Source: Voacanga thouarsii (taxonomy: Eukaryota; Streptophyta; Magnoliopsida; Gentianales; Apocynaceae). Taken from it: a stretch of 64,000 nucleotides of DNA. Both the position numbers and the translations under genes were made by a program. The notes beneath the pieces were generated by a model. The model had not been told where the DNA came from and did no database searches. It saw only the letters and a list, made by a program, of their open reading frames with translations. Every line of letters begins with the position of its first letter. Within the stretch, counting starts at the first letter, position 1. The DNA lies in NCBI GenBank assembly GCA_026120185.1, contig JANUWF010002061.1, positions 2,294,001 to 2,358,000 on the forward strand, given 5' to 3'. This document shows positions 25,923 to 38,414 of the stretch, piece by piece.

Positions 25923-26889
25923 ATATGAAATTAATTGAATTAAAATTCAACCCCTAATCTCTCTCTCAATAATACATAATTAATTCAAAGAATCAAATCA
26001 AGTAATTAAACATTAGACATAAAATAAATTAACTAAAATAGAAAAATTCAATACAAAGCTATAAACTTTCAAATCCAATCTCCAAAATAAAATTAAACTA
26101 GTGAACACATCATTACTAAACAACAAAAAGTATAAAAAAGATTAGAAGAACTCATATACAAGTTTGATTCTTTTCTTCTCTACAAAACCCCTTCAAACAA
26201 TGCTCCTTCTTCTTCTTGATAAATTCCTTAAGGCTTGTCTCTTGGCTTTTCCTTACGTAAAAGTATTATTCTTTATGAAGTTTTTTATTCAAGATTGTTC
26301 CTCTTCCTTAGGGTTCTATTTTCTTGTTTTTATAAGCTTGTGCCTTTCAAAAAGTGCCTAAAACCCTTATTCGCACCAAATTCTGATCAGCAAACGACCC
26401 AGCTCAATTTACAAAATTCAATTTCACACCACTAGAGAGCAGGCGACGCTGCCCAACCCTTTTTAGGCGATGCCACCTGGCTTCCGGGTGGTGGTAGATC
26501 TCCTTTATTTTCCTCTGTTTTCCTCCTCCTGGACAGATAGCAGGTGACCTTGATTCTTGGCACTCAAAGTGACGTTGCAGGGACAGTGGGATTGCCTTGT
26601 TTCTTGTTGATTTTGTCAACTTTTCACCTTCTTTCCCTAAACTTGTCATTTCCAACAATTCTGCATAAAAGAAGACAAAGCGGTGGGAATAAATAATTAT
26701 TTAAGTACAAAATCAACACAAACATAATACAAATGACTCTCAAAATATAAATACTTTTGACCCATATTACACAGCATCCCCAAGTAGTATAATCATTACC
26801 TATTATGTTATAGACAGTGTGGCACTATCAAAATATATTACTTGCCATATAAAAAAATCTTGGATTATATATCAAATCAAAGAATCATA

Positions 26890-27246
26890 TGTTATAAAAT
26901 TAGGGTAGTGTTAGAATAAAATCTACACACTACACACTAAGAAAACTCTAACTATTCTTTGCACAAGAATTTCTCTTCAAACTTCTCTCTTTCTTTCTCT
27001 CACAATTCTTTCTCTAATCTTTCTTTCACTAATCTTTTTTTCACAAAATGATGGTGTATTACAAGCTTAGAGAATAGCTCTATTTATAGAGCTCTAATTA
27101 GTGAAATACATCATGGCATACATCATCTTCAATTAATGGTGTCTCCACTAAATGGTGGACATCCATAAAAATCTTCTAATAATTCACATAAATCCATAAT
27201 TAGTGGAGCCTCCACTAATTAATGGAGATTCCAATAATTCATAACA
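26890..27246 (-). mobile_element. Solo LTR of copia family 2
   Basis: 357 bases running from TGTTATAAAATTAGGG to ATTCATAACA, flanked by the perfect 5-bp repeat TCATA (26885-26889 and 27247-27251). It is the same LTR as at 51438-51797, which belongs to an element coded on the minus strand. Read on that strand it has a TATAAATAGAG promoter. With both ends and target duplication but no interior, it is the product of LTR-LTR recombination. Confidence 0.9.
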
Positions 27247-27249
27247 TCA

Positions 27250-27944
27250 TACATATTATAATTATTATGAGAATCACTTATAACATTTATAAAACAATCC
27301 ATGTAGATTCTAATAGTGATTTGATCTAGTACACTGATTCTCTAATTATGTATTCATATGTTGATTTAATATTATGTATCTACGACAATCTAAATATTAA
27401 AAAAAAACATTTATTAGTCTTAAAGTACTTTTATTATCTTAATTCATAATAACGCTGGATTATGAATACTTTACGAACAAAGTAATAACCATTCTAGAAA
27501 CATTATTATGTATGATTGTGTTACGTAAATAAAGATAAAATATAACAATAAGAATGTCTTTTATTAAAGGTAACAATGATATAAATATATTTCAATAAAG
27601 ATAATACTTTATGGATTGATTGTCCCTCAATTATTGTCGAAAGTTTAAAAAAATAAAATAAGTACACAACTTTATTTATTACAACACATGACCTTGTCAA
27701 TTATTTCGGCCTTGCTGCTTGCCCTTATGGAAGCTCACAATTTATAATGCTGGAAGTGCTGTTGTTCTGCTTAGCCCATGGGCTCCCGTTGGAGCATTAC
27801 TGCAGAACACTGAAGATAGACACCCACAAATACTTTGACCACTGTTTCTGTCATTTTATTCCCCCGAGAGATGGAATAGAACTCATGATAACAGAGAGGA
27901 CAAGAGAAATGAAGCTTGCCATTAAATGAGATAGTACCACACAT
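27250..27944. other. Intergenic
   Basis: No gene recognised. A 60-codon ORF at 27747-27929 has an ATG but no family likeness. Confidence 0.35.
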
Positions 27945-27945
27945 T

Positions 27946-28180
27946 AACTATATCCAAAGATGATGGGCACAAAATAGAAATGGATACGATCAAGTTGCTG
28001 GGCAAAGAAGCAGAACTAGAGCAGGAATCTTGACTAAGAACACTGTTTAGAACTTTTCAAGAACTATATCCAAAGATGATGGGCACAAAATAGAAATGGA
28101 TACGCTGGAGTTGCAGGCCAAAGAAGGAGAATTAGTTTTTGAAAAGTTCCAAACAGTGTTCTTGGTCAAGATTCCTGCTC
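27946..28180. repeat. Direct plus inverted duplication at the 3' end of the DMR6-like gene
   Basis: Two direct copies of a 74-base block (27946-28019 and 28062-28135; the first 43 bases are identical). Between them is a 42-base block, 28019-28060, that is the inverse of 28139-28180 with only two mismatches. The second arm is the end of the coding exon, so the transcript could fold into a 42-bp stem with a 78-base loop that contains the stop codon. Confidence 0.85.
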
Positions 28181-31100
28181 CAAAACTTAGCGTAATACTC
28201 TGAATAGGTGAAATCCCTGTATACAACTGGTGATCCATCATCCGTAAGAGCCCTTGGAGCGCTCATTATAGCATCATTACATGGACAGAGGAAGGAAGCC
28301 ACTGAAAGTCTTGCTTTATCAGCATTAACAACGGCTCGGTGCCATACACTTTTGTACTTGCCATTACTCAAGGCCTGCAGCAAATCGATTTTTACTTGGT
28401 TATAGGCGTTCCAACGTTGTAGATCACAGGCAAAAGGAGCACTTCCAAATTGGGAAGGCACCGTTAATCTAAAAGTGATAATGCAAATTGAATGCCAATG
28501 CCATCCTTCGGATTGCTTTTAATCAAGATTAGTTAAAATGCATTACTGAAAATGTAGCATGTTTAGATTGAGAGAAAGGAAATAAAAAAATAAGAGAGGA
28601 GTATGACAGAAAGGAAAGAAAATAAAAAGAAATGAGATTAATAATTATTTATAATATTTAATTAGACATAAAAAGAAAAGAAATAAAATCTTACATATAG
28701 TGTCTGAAGTAAGGAAGGAAAGAAAAAGAAAATAAATGATATCATTTGAATTCATATTTTTATTTACTAATTTGATGTAATAATATTGAATATTAGTTAG
28801 TAAATACCTCATCCGTCCCATAATATAAATCGTTTGATTTAATTTCACACGTATTAAGATTCTTAAAAATAAAGTGACTTTATATTTTTTCTTCCTAAAA
28901 CACTCATATTTAAATGTATTGGAAACAAGAAAAAATGGGAAAGATAAAGAGAGAGAAAGAGAATAAAAAATAAGGACAAAAATGTAAAACTAGCTTTAAA
29001 ACCTTCTTGAAAAGTCTCCAACTGACTAATAATTTAGGATAGCAAAAGTAATCTCTAACAACTGATATTATGGAACATAGGGAGTACTTCTTCTATCCCT
29101 TTTTATATGTCCATTTTAATTAAGATTTTTGTCCTAATTTATTTATTTTATTAACAAATCAAAACGATATTAATTGTTATTTTTTTTCACAAATACCCCT
29201 CTTTAATACAATAAGTATTGTGCACTTATAGTGAGAAATGAAAGTAAATTAAATATGCTTACCATACATAAAACTTTAAAATTTGATTAATCTTTAATAA
29301 ACAGAAAGATTCTTTGAGGACAAAATAGAAAATGCTAATTAATTAATCGAAAACACTTACTTTTTTTAAAACTTATAAATCGATTAAAATAAATAGAAAA
29401 AAATGATAGAGGGAGTATTAATTAAGTGAGATTTCTTCTCTTTCCATTTATGTCTATTGAACGGATAGATGTTAAAACTTTTATATTGAATCTAATCCCT
29501 TAATTCTATTCCTATTTCTTTGCTTTTCTTTATAAATCACTTTACTTAGATTAGACCTTTCTAATCTCATTCTAAATTTCACTTTAATTCAAATATATTA
29601 TTATTTTATACTCCATTAATTTCATATTATTTGGCCCTTTAGCCTTTATATTTCATTTTATAATATTTAACTCTTTATACGTTTTCATACATCAATAATT
29701 AATATTTTTTAATATTATTCTTAAATTTAGTCAAATTAAACAACTTCCTAAATTTCTGTATCTTTATATCCTCAGAAAAATTATTAAACTAAATCTTAGT
29801 TAATAATTAATCACCCTTATACTCTATCTATCCCAAATTATCTGTCTCATTCCTAACTTAATCTTTGTCTTAAGTTATCTGTCTTTTTAGAAAATTAAAA
29901 TTTAGCACCCTAAATTTATCCCATTTAGTAGCACTCTATTTTTCAAACATATTAAATAATCTATTTCTCAACAAATTGATTCTATTTAAATAAACGGGGA
30001 GGGAAGCAATTTGGAGTATATCAAAATTTTAGAATTTGAATACTTCTTAATAAAGAGATAAAATAAATTAAAATTTAAGAGTAAAAATTAAAAAAATATT
30101 TAACTAACTAAAAAACATACTTACTATTCTAATACATGTATAATTGATTAAATGAGATAGATAATTTGAGACGGATGACTACTTATTACTGATAAAAATA
30201 TAAGTAAAACATACTTATTGATTTCATCGTTTATAATCTTTATATAAATGACTAAAGGACCAAAGAATATAATCCGGAATGGTCATAATTATAGGATCGT
30301 TACTTTAGCGAAATAAAGTAATCTGACAAACAAAAAGGGCTCCATTTTCCAGCCCCGGTAATCGCATTTGCACCTAAATCGTTTTAGTTCCTGTTTTTCC
30401 TTTTGGATAGACACAGGTGAGGATGACCATTAATTACGGAAGCAGAAAGTGTGTGAAAAAGGGATACCTGTATCTGATCACCAATATTGATAACAAAAGC
30501 ATCTGGATGGGGTTTTACCGCTAGCCATTTACCATCCTTGAGAACTTGAAGACCTGATACATCGAAGTCTTGAAGCAGAATGGTGAGGGCATTAGGATCT
30601 GTGTGTCCTGGCAATCCATAGGTGAGATCCGGTTGGGGACAAGGAGGGTAAAAGTTAACGGCCATATGCTGTCCCTGTTCACCAAGCACATCTTTTAAAC
30701 AATCCTTATCTAGACCTAGGCTCTCCGATATCAGTTCCTGCAGTCTCAACCCAAGTTGTCGAACTTCCATGCAATAACTGCTCACGCTGTCCCTGAAGAT
30801 CAAAGTGTAAAGATTTCCTCATCAGGTACCGGCTATTGGTCACATACTGCTGGGCTTTATTGTTTGGGTTGGGTTACATGTCTATAGAGATGCGGAGGCC
30901 CAACAAAGATTTGGCTAGCTCAATATCTGTCGGGTAAAATGGACCAAGCCCATCTTTCTTGATTTTTTTTCCAATCCCATACACTGTGCCATGCATGCTA
31001 GGAGAACAAAAAGACAACGTATGAAAGGGCTAACTTTTCTTGAGAATTTTGGAGTCTTTTCCAAAGTGCATAACATTCCATTGCAAGGACGACGACGGCA

Positions 31101-34100
31101 CAGAGTGTTCCACCATCAACACGATTATAAAGACAAAAATAAGGGAAACACTCAAAGGTGGTGTTGGAGAGAAAGACAATAGATAACCACGTCAACCATA
31201 TGATAAGATTAATAATGATGTTAACTGCAATTTCATATGCTTACGCATCTTTTTTGTCTTTCAGATTAATTGAACCGCGTTAGGTCAATTATTCTCTGAT
31301 TACTTTATCAGTTTTCAGCCCCATAATTTGATCCACGATGCTTCCTCCTCCTCCCCTCTCCAACCCCAACCGGGGGAGGGGGCAGGAACCCAAGCGAAGA
31401 GAAATATATGCTTCTGCCCTCCGTTTAAACCAAAACGGAAATCAATATTTTCTAGTCTTGGATGGTGCCAGGTCCTTTTCACCTCCAATGCCGCTAAAAA
31501 CAAATACTCCTCCGTGACTAGTGCCGTAAAAGACTAAACAATGTTCTTTAAATATACTTACTAACAATATAGACTATGTACAAATTACATTTCATGAATT
31601 GATATACGATTTTTTTCTTTTTTTATATAAAAAAAATTACATTATCAGAAAGGAAAGGGATTTGGACATAAACTTGAAAGAACAATTATAATTGATAACA
31701 AGAAAAAATTGAATCGATTATATGAAAATTATTTACAATTATTTTATTATTTTGAAATATATTTTCTCTCCTTGCTCAAATGTAATTCCAAATTAAAACA
31801 GTTTTTAAACTAAATTTATTTTGTGTTCAAATACTAGAATAAGTGAATAACTATCATTATTTAGAATACAAAAATCAAAATAAATTATTACTCCCTCCAT
31901 CTCAAATTATCAGTCTATTTTCTAACTTAATATTTGTCCCAAATTAACTGTCTTTTTAAAAAATCAAAATTTAATATTCTAAATTTACCCATATTTAATA
32001 ATATTCTATTTTCCAAATATATTACTACATCCATTTCGCAATATAAGTCGTTTTGGATGTAATTTTTTTTTCTTCACAATATATGTCGTTTTATAATGTT
32101 CTATAAACATTTATTGTTTTTTTTCCAATTCTACCTTTCTCTACAATCTCTCTATTTTCACTAATTATGACACAACTCTCTCCAATTATCAAAATAAATA
32201 AAGACTTAATTAGGGGTGTTTTTTAAAATTTAGTTTTAAAATTATGTAAAATTTACAACCTTTAATTTATGTGCATAAATTTAAAACAACATATATTGTG
32301 ATATATAATTAAAAACTTATTTTATGAGTTATGATATTCATACCCATCTCGTTAATTTTAAAAAAATATCAATAGCAACTTGAAGAGATAATTAAATATT
32401 CATTAATATTTTGACTTATTTTTTAGTGATAATTAAATATTTAAGAGGGTATAAAGAGAGATATTTATTATTAAATTTTAAAGATAAAAATAAAAATAAT
32501 TAATTAATTAAATTTTTTTTAAAATTTTTGTGTAATTAGTTACAATAAACAGTTAATTTGAAACCAAGATAATTTTACAGTCCAAAAATGCGGTAAACGC
32601 GGAACAGTGGTGGTCCTAATCAACGAAACGCTATGCCGCAATCTTGAAAACGGCTGATTGTGCACCAAATCAGCTACGGTTATGTTTAGCCGGTTCCGGT
32701 AGACGACAGCAACGCAATAATAATTTATATGAAACTCAAAACTCAGCCCACGTCAACGCGGATTTCACGCGTGATGTCAGCCGTCAGTCTTTTGTAGCGG
32801 AGTAGAGAAACAGATAGTGAGCAATGACGATGATGTCATCCATCTTACATCATCTGCTGCGTCATCGCTCCTATTAATCTAACTGGCGCCGAAGAAATTG
32901 AGATACGTGAACTCACATGGCCTACTATTTATATTATTGGACTGAACGTAAGCCAGCAGGCACGACGGAATGGACGCTCCAGTAGAAATAGAAAACAGTA
33001 CAAGTATAAATTAAAGTTTAAAGAGTTTATTTTAATTAGATTAAATTATGAAAAAAATATATGAGCCGTTAAAAAAGAAAAAAAGGTTTTATGAGTGGAA
33101 TCATTTGTCTTAAGAATTTCGTTTATTTTATGCACCACTCGAATCCAATACATAAGTGACAAAACCAAGAGTTACGCTACCACTCCCCACAGGGGCAGAC
33201 GATTAATTTATTGGAGGCCTCTTTCTCATCAAAAAATTTTAATAATATTTTTAATATATATTATTAAAAAATTTTAAAAAAAATTATTTTTTATCTTTCG
33301 AAACTTGATTTTTATCATATTCATAATTAAAAAAAATTATTTCGTTGTAACTGTAAAAACTGAAAAAGTAATAACAATGATTACTTTATAATATATATAA
33401 ATTTTAAACTTCATTATCTTGACTATCCATTAACACAATTCAAATATTATAGATAATTTTTCAAAATCAAAAATTCGTACCACATAATGAAAATAATCAA
33501 ATTGCATTCTTAATTGCTTCATTTCACCTGTAATAAAATCTCACATTCAATAATTTTTTTTTTACTATTATGTTATTGTAAAATTAATTATATATATATA
33601 TTGGAGAGGTCACTTTATTTTAAATTTTAAATATATATTATACATACATATGTATATAATTTTTTAAAAATTGGCCCCCCCAACCCTCAATGTAGGTCCA
33701 CCCCTGACTTCCAATATGTTTTAATATGAAAAAAAATACTCCTTCCGTCCCAAAATATAAGTCGTTTGACTTAATTTCACACGTATTAAGATTTTTAAAA
33801 TCAATGTGACTTTATGTTTTTTCTTCTTAAAATACTTCTATTTAAATGTCTTACAAACAAGAGAAGAGAGGGCAGAGAAAGAGAGGGAAATAGAATAATA
33901 AATAAGGACAAAAATATAAAAGCAGCTTCAAAACCTTATTGAAAAGTCCCCAACGACTTATAATTTGAGACAACAAAAGTAGCTTCAAACGACTTATATT
34001 ATGGAATGGAAAGAGTACCTTGTTTTGCAACTTCAATGCATTAAAAATACTTAGTAGATACAAAAGAAGTTCCCATATTAAAAGGACAATTTTATTAAAT

Positions 34101-36100
34101 AAATTAATTTTATATTTTTAAATTTTCATTATTCGTGATGAATCATCTAATATTTGAAAATGACTTCCAATAGTAAGCCATATAGGGAATTTCCATCGAG
34201 AATTTACGATTAATATGGATTGTATGTAAAAAGAATCTCACACTATACAATTCACAACTTTCACACCGAAAGTAAAAATTTTAACAAAGAATATTATTTA
34301 AAATTAAGGATAAAATAAAAATTTGAAGTTAAGAGATGTATTAAAATTTTCTAATCATATTTCAAATTAAAATTTTACTCTGATTCAAATATATTATTAT
34401 TTTATATAATTTTTTTAAAAATTATTATTTATTCATAATATATCATATATATTTTTTATCTAGATTTTATATGGCGTTACATATTTAATAATTTTTTATA
34501 ATATTTATTTTAAAATAATTCTTATCTATTTACATTGATATATTAAAAAATAATGTTATATTTTAAAAAATTAAGAATAACGGTAAAAAAAAGAAATTTC
34601 ATTAAAAAAAATTGACGCACCTAAGTTACGTCATTATTGGAGTCATGGTAAGGGGGAAAAAATCAGAAAGCGGAAAGGAGTGGGAAAAGGGCGAAGAGAT
34701 TGGATGTCGGAAAGTGTGATCAATGTGAACAAGCGAACAGCGGATGGAAAAAAACAAAGGACAATATGCGAAGAGCGACAAATTCACCGAAAGAAACCCC
34801 CAAGTCAGGGATGGATCACTCCGAGTTTCGACGCCTTGGAGGAAAAATCGCACGTAACGGCACGTGAAACCACTACATTCGAGGTTCGAGTGTGCCGTCC
34901 TTTAGATAACCCGGTCGCACCGGCAGACCAGATAACTCTGGGCTTCTTTTGTCAGATTTAACTCTATTGCGCATAGTCACAGAAGAAGGGACCACGTCAG
35001 AGTGTTTGAACATTTCTAGACATCGTTTCAAGGCGTAAAAATTTTCCAAAAGGGCAAGCCCAAAAGTAGCGGTACCAACCGACGCAATTTCATCAACAGC
35101 TAGTTCCAAAAGCCCTGATATTTGAAGATGTGAAAATCTACTTTCTATTGATCTAGGCAATAGAATACTCAAAAGTTTTTTTTTTTTTTTTTAACTAGCA
35201 CTTGTTAGTGATTGAAAAAAATTATTATTTTTTATTAAAAAAACCTAGACATTATATTTATTATTTGTATAACGTATTTCATTATTACGTAGTTACTTAT
35301 TACGTGATATATAACACTGATAGAATATTTTTAAACTTTCTTATGTAGGTGTAGTATAATATTGCCCATTTTAAAAACTTGATTAACCTTTGTATCTACA
35401 AAGGGTGACTAATGGCATGAAGGCGGTCTACTTAATTTTAACTCACCATGCAAAAACCATTCAAGAGGGGATAGATAAACAGAGTCTGAGACAAAAACTA
35501 AGCCGTGCAGTGGAGAGAGGGCAAGAAGTTCACTTACTTGAAAAGGGGAGGATTAGATGGCCACTCGGGAACATATTTATCCAAGGGGTAGCAGTGAAGG
35601 CGGAGATAATCCCTCCAATTGTGTACAGTCTCCTTTTTCACATTGAAACTCGTTGACAGCCTCATGGTTTTTGATGGGTCGTCGGAGTAGAGCTTCAACT
35701 TCTCTTCCACGGGGAGACTGAAGAATTCCTTTGCCGCATTTTGCATTTTCTCCACTGCATCCTTTGGCACCCCATGATTTATTACCTATTTTGCAGAGAT
35801 CGGACTATGAAACGAATGTGCAAGAGCTATATTCCTCGATGAGAAAATGATATTAACTCTATATAGATACAGACTAAAGCTAGAAGTACAAAATAAGAAA
35901 ACCTGGAAAAAACCGTAGTCCCGACAGGCATCTCCAACTTGTCGGACTATTATGCTTCTATCTCGGAAGCCCAGGTCAATTATGGGGACATTTTCACAGT
36001 CAGAAACTTCAGACAGTTTAGGTCTTTCCGATTCCGGACGGACATAGCTTTCGGGAAGGCTGGTGTAGGGGACTCCGGTCGATATAACTTTAGTATCCAT
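28132..36100 (-). CDS. DMR6/DLO-type 2-oxoglutarate Fe(II) oxygenase (salicylate hydroxylase-like)
   Basis: Four exons on the minus strand: 36100-35903, 35785-35538, 30792-30468 and 28374-28132, all GT-AG, 1014 bases, 337 residues. It is close throughout to the Arabidopsis DMR6 (DOWNY MILDEW RESISTANT 6) family, whose members hydroxylate salicylic acid and dampen immunity. The DIOX N domain (VPIIDLG, then CRDYGFFQVINHGV, RLSTSFNVKKETVHNWRDYL) is followed by the jelly-roll core. Iron ligands are His212 and Asp214 (PGHTDPNALT) and His269 (SVWHRAV); Arg279 and Ser281 (RLS) bind 2-oxoglutarate. The C-terminus FWSRNLDQEHCLELF is typical. ATG 36100 is chosen over the upstream codon at 36130 because MDTKVISTG aligns with the family start. 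Introns 2 (4.7 kb) and 3 (2.1 kb) are swollen by MITEs. All residues needed for catalysis are present. Confidence 0.93.
28807..29084. mobile_element. Stowaway-like MITE, 278-bp family, copy 1 (intron 3)
   Basis: Flanked by TA. The left end CTCATCCGTCCCATAATATA and the inverse of the right end (CTCCCTATGTTCCATAATAT) are similar, as in Stowaway elements. It lies in intron 3 of the DMR6-like gene and is clearly homologous along its whole length to 33739-34015. Confidence 0.8.
29822..30179. mobile_element. Stowaway-like MITE, 360-bp family, second copy (intron 3)
   Basis: Flanked by TA. It begins CTCTATCTATCCCAAATTAT and ends AGATAATTTGAGACGGATGA plus C. Same family as 17370-17729. Confidence 0.7.
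31891..32568. mobile_element. 360-bp-family MITE interrupted by another MITE (intron 2)
   Basis: The left end CTCCCTCCATCTCAAATTAT matches the 360-bp family. A matching, decayed right end (ACAGTTAATTTGAAACC) lies about 680 bases away. The middle, about 32025-32308, is a different TA-flanked element whose left end (CTACATCCATTTCGCAATAT) matches the one at 62822-63110. This reads as an insertion of one MITE into another, though the edges are worn. Confidence 0.5.
32751..32864. promoter_or_regulatory. Cluster of TGACG motifs in intron 2 of the DMR6-like gene
   Basis: Four TGACG/CGTCA cores (32751-32755, 32782-32786, 32825-32829, 32860-32864) and two TGATGTCA palindromes (32772-32779, 32831-32838) lie in a GC-richer island within AT-rich intron DNA. 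TGACG is the binding core of TGA-type bZIP factors that act in salicylate responses. Function is inferred. Confidence 0.35.
33739..34015. mobile_element. Stowaway-like MITE, 278-bp family, copy 2 (intron 2)
   Basis: Flanked by TA. It begins CTCCTTCCGTCCCAAAATAT, and its right end, TTATATTATGGAATGGAAAG plus AG, is a degenerate inverse of it. Same orientation and near-full-length likeness to the copy at 28807-29084 in the other intron of this gene. Confidence 0.8.
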
Positions 36101-36109
36101 TAGCTCCAG

Positions 36110-38215
36110 TGAATCAAAAACATAAAACACAGGGGAGAAAGTCGTAAGGTGGAACCTTGGTTCTTAGGAGAGCAGCAAATACAGCTACAGTTTTCATCTG
36201 CGTCTGGGGAAGGAGTGGCGTTAATTAAAGGATGTTGGCAGCCCCAAAAAAACTTTTTTTTTTTGGCTTAGACTGGACGTTGACCTTAAAGTCTTCATCC
36301 AATCCCTAATTTACCCATTGGGCCATTGGCTATCGGTTTTCCATTTTTCTTTGAGAACAATAATACAAGAAGACATACTATTTCAGGCTTTTCCCAGTCA
36401 CCTATTCATCTAAGATCATCAGCTCCAAAGGTTGAATCAGAACAGATCGAATTTCTTTCTCATCTTAAAATTTGAGAATCGATTCATCCGAAGCTAAGAA
36501 AACTAGACTTTAAAGGTTCTAACCTTAGTGGTTTCAATATGGATGCATCAGAACTGAGTTCCTTTGGCCCTTCTAAGGGTTCTAGCTACGAAAGGCAGGT
36601 TGGAATTGGTTGCCATTTTCCCCCTTCTGATTGATCTCCGACGAAGAGTTTATTATTTACATCAGCAAAGCTCCCTACTTTCTACCGCCACTTATACTTG
36701 GTTTGCAATCAATGCATGAGCATCCAACATCACACTCTACCTTATCTAATAGGTAGCGGAAGAAAGCACCAAATTAATCTAAAGGTCGGGGATTCAAATT
36801 TCATTTAAGTTAAAAGTTTCATTAATAAAACTTGAATTGATCACTATTAGGTTGAAGTTCAATATATATGTATCATAGTGCCATCATCAATATCTAAATC
36901 CAGACGCAGGAGAAATTCAGCTTTATTCTTCCCCTTATGCAGCAACAAAGAAAATTCTAAGCATACCGGTGATATTATTGATCTTTGCCAAATAATTTAA
37001 AATTTTGAATGTTTTTATTACAAAGTGATAATTTATCACAGTACTAAATTGGAGGTTTTAAAATTTAGTACTGTTGTAGTATCTTTTAAATCTGCACGAA
37101 CTATCGTACACTGTGCAACCTATAACTTCTAAGGTAGCAAACTATTTCATCAACTTCTATTTTGTTATATTAAACCTTTTTCCTTTTGGAAAATTTGGTT
37201 CATCCAATCAAGTAGTGGCAGCAGCAGAGAAGACAATAAACTTTTCACAGTCCGGAAAGAAGCCGATATAATTGCATTTCGTTGCAATGCATGTGCATTA
37301 TCTTTTAATATGTAAGAGTGCAATATAATTATTAATTTAAAATTTATTTACTTGTTAAAATGAATTTATTAAAATTTAATAAAATATTATTAATTAAAAT
37401 AATTATGAAATTTAATTATTAATGAGAAAGAAAAAATATGATATATTTTAATTATATGATAAATTTTAAAAAATAAAAATTAATATTATTTTAAATTAAA
37501 ATTTTAATTTGAATTGAGAAGATTTTTTTTTTTAAATACAATTCAAATATCTTTAATTAATTATGTTATTAATATTATCGACACGAGTCCTTGTAACTGT
37601 AGTAAGGTTAATATGCGCTTTCTACTGGAGAAAGATAGTTAGTTTAATTTATTTTCTATTTTTGATATATTTAAAAATAAACATTAAAAACGTATAGATT
37701 GCCAGAAGGTTCGACATAAAAGGTCCAAGCAATTTTATATAATACTTTATTCATAGTAATTCATTTATAATTAATACTTTAATACTATATTTGGGAAGAA
37801 AGTCTACCCAATTTAAATTAAAATTTTAATTTAAAATAATATTAATTCAAATAATTTTTATTTTTTAAAAATTATCATATACTCCCAACACATCATTTTT
37901 CTCTTTTTAATTAATAATTAGATCCACATTTACCTTACAGTTAATAATATTTTATTAAATTTTAATAAATTTATCTCAATTCAATCCTTATACAAGTATA
38001 ACCTAAATCTTTATATTAAATTAAAATAAAATATTCAAATTCAAATTCAAAAGAAAAGAATAGAAAATATTAAAATTCCAGCCAATTCAAAAAGGAAGAG
38101 TAACAAATACTACCGCCTGCCGCCCTAATAGAAAGAAATTCCACCAACCCACACACACAAAATAACAAAAGTATATATAGCAAATAGTCAGAGGAACCAG
38201 CAACCCTAATTCAAA
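36110..38215. other. Upstream region of the DMR6-like gene; possible stray first exon
   Basis: Holds the promoter of the DMR6-like gene. On the plus strand, 36539-36598 encodes a 20-codon ATG-initiated block (MDASELSSFGPSKGSSYERQ) ending at CAG/GTTGG, like a first coding exon. I see no following exon. The rest is AT-rich with no recognised gene. Around 36745-36860 there is worn SINE-like text. Confidence 0.25.
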
Positions 38216-38230
38216 GAAAAACAGCTGGAT

Positions 38231-38401
38231 GTCTGCGGGCTGTGGGCGAGCTGGGACTTCAACCTGGTTTAAACCCTTGGCTTCTCCTAAGTTACTGGTT
38301 CGATTCCCGCCGCGGACATACTGGGGGATTTACATGGTGGCCCTCCAGGCCCATGGGGAATAGTCGGGCCGAAAATCTAGACACCCTATGTAAAAAAAAA
38401 A
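38231..38401 (+). mobile_element. tRNA-derived SINE
   Basis: Contains a pol III A box (TGGGCGAGCTGG, 38243-38254) and B box (GGTTCGATTCC, 38297-38307) about 40 bases apart, an unrelated GC-rich body, and a terminal A tract of about 14. It is flanked by a direct repeat AAAACAGCTGGAT (about 38218-38230 and 38402-38414). The boxes, tail and long target duplication together identify a SINE moved by LINE machinery. Confidence 0.88.
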
Positions 38402-38414
38402 AAAACAGCTGGAT

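Noticed and set aside
34873..35172. 99-codon minus-strand ORF in DMR6-like intron 2
   Set aside because: No recognisable domain and no splice sites joining it in frame to exons 2 and 3, which already join cleanly.
38297..38307. tRNA gene
   Set aside because: The B-box is clear but no cloverleaf can be formed around it; the A tail and target duplication show a SINE.
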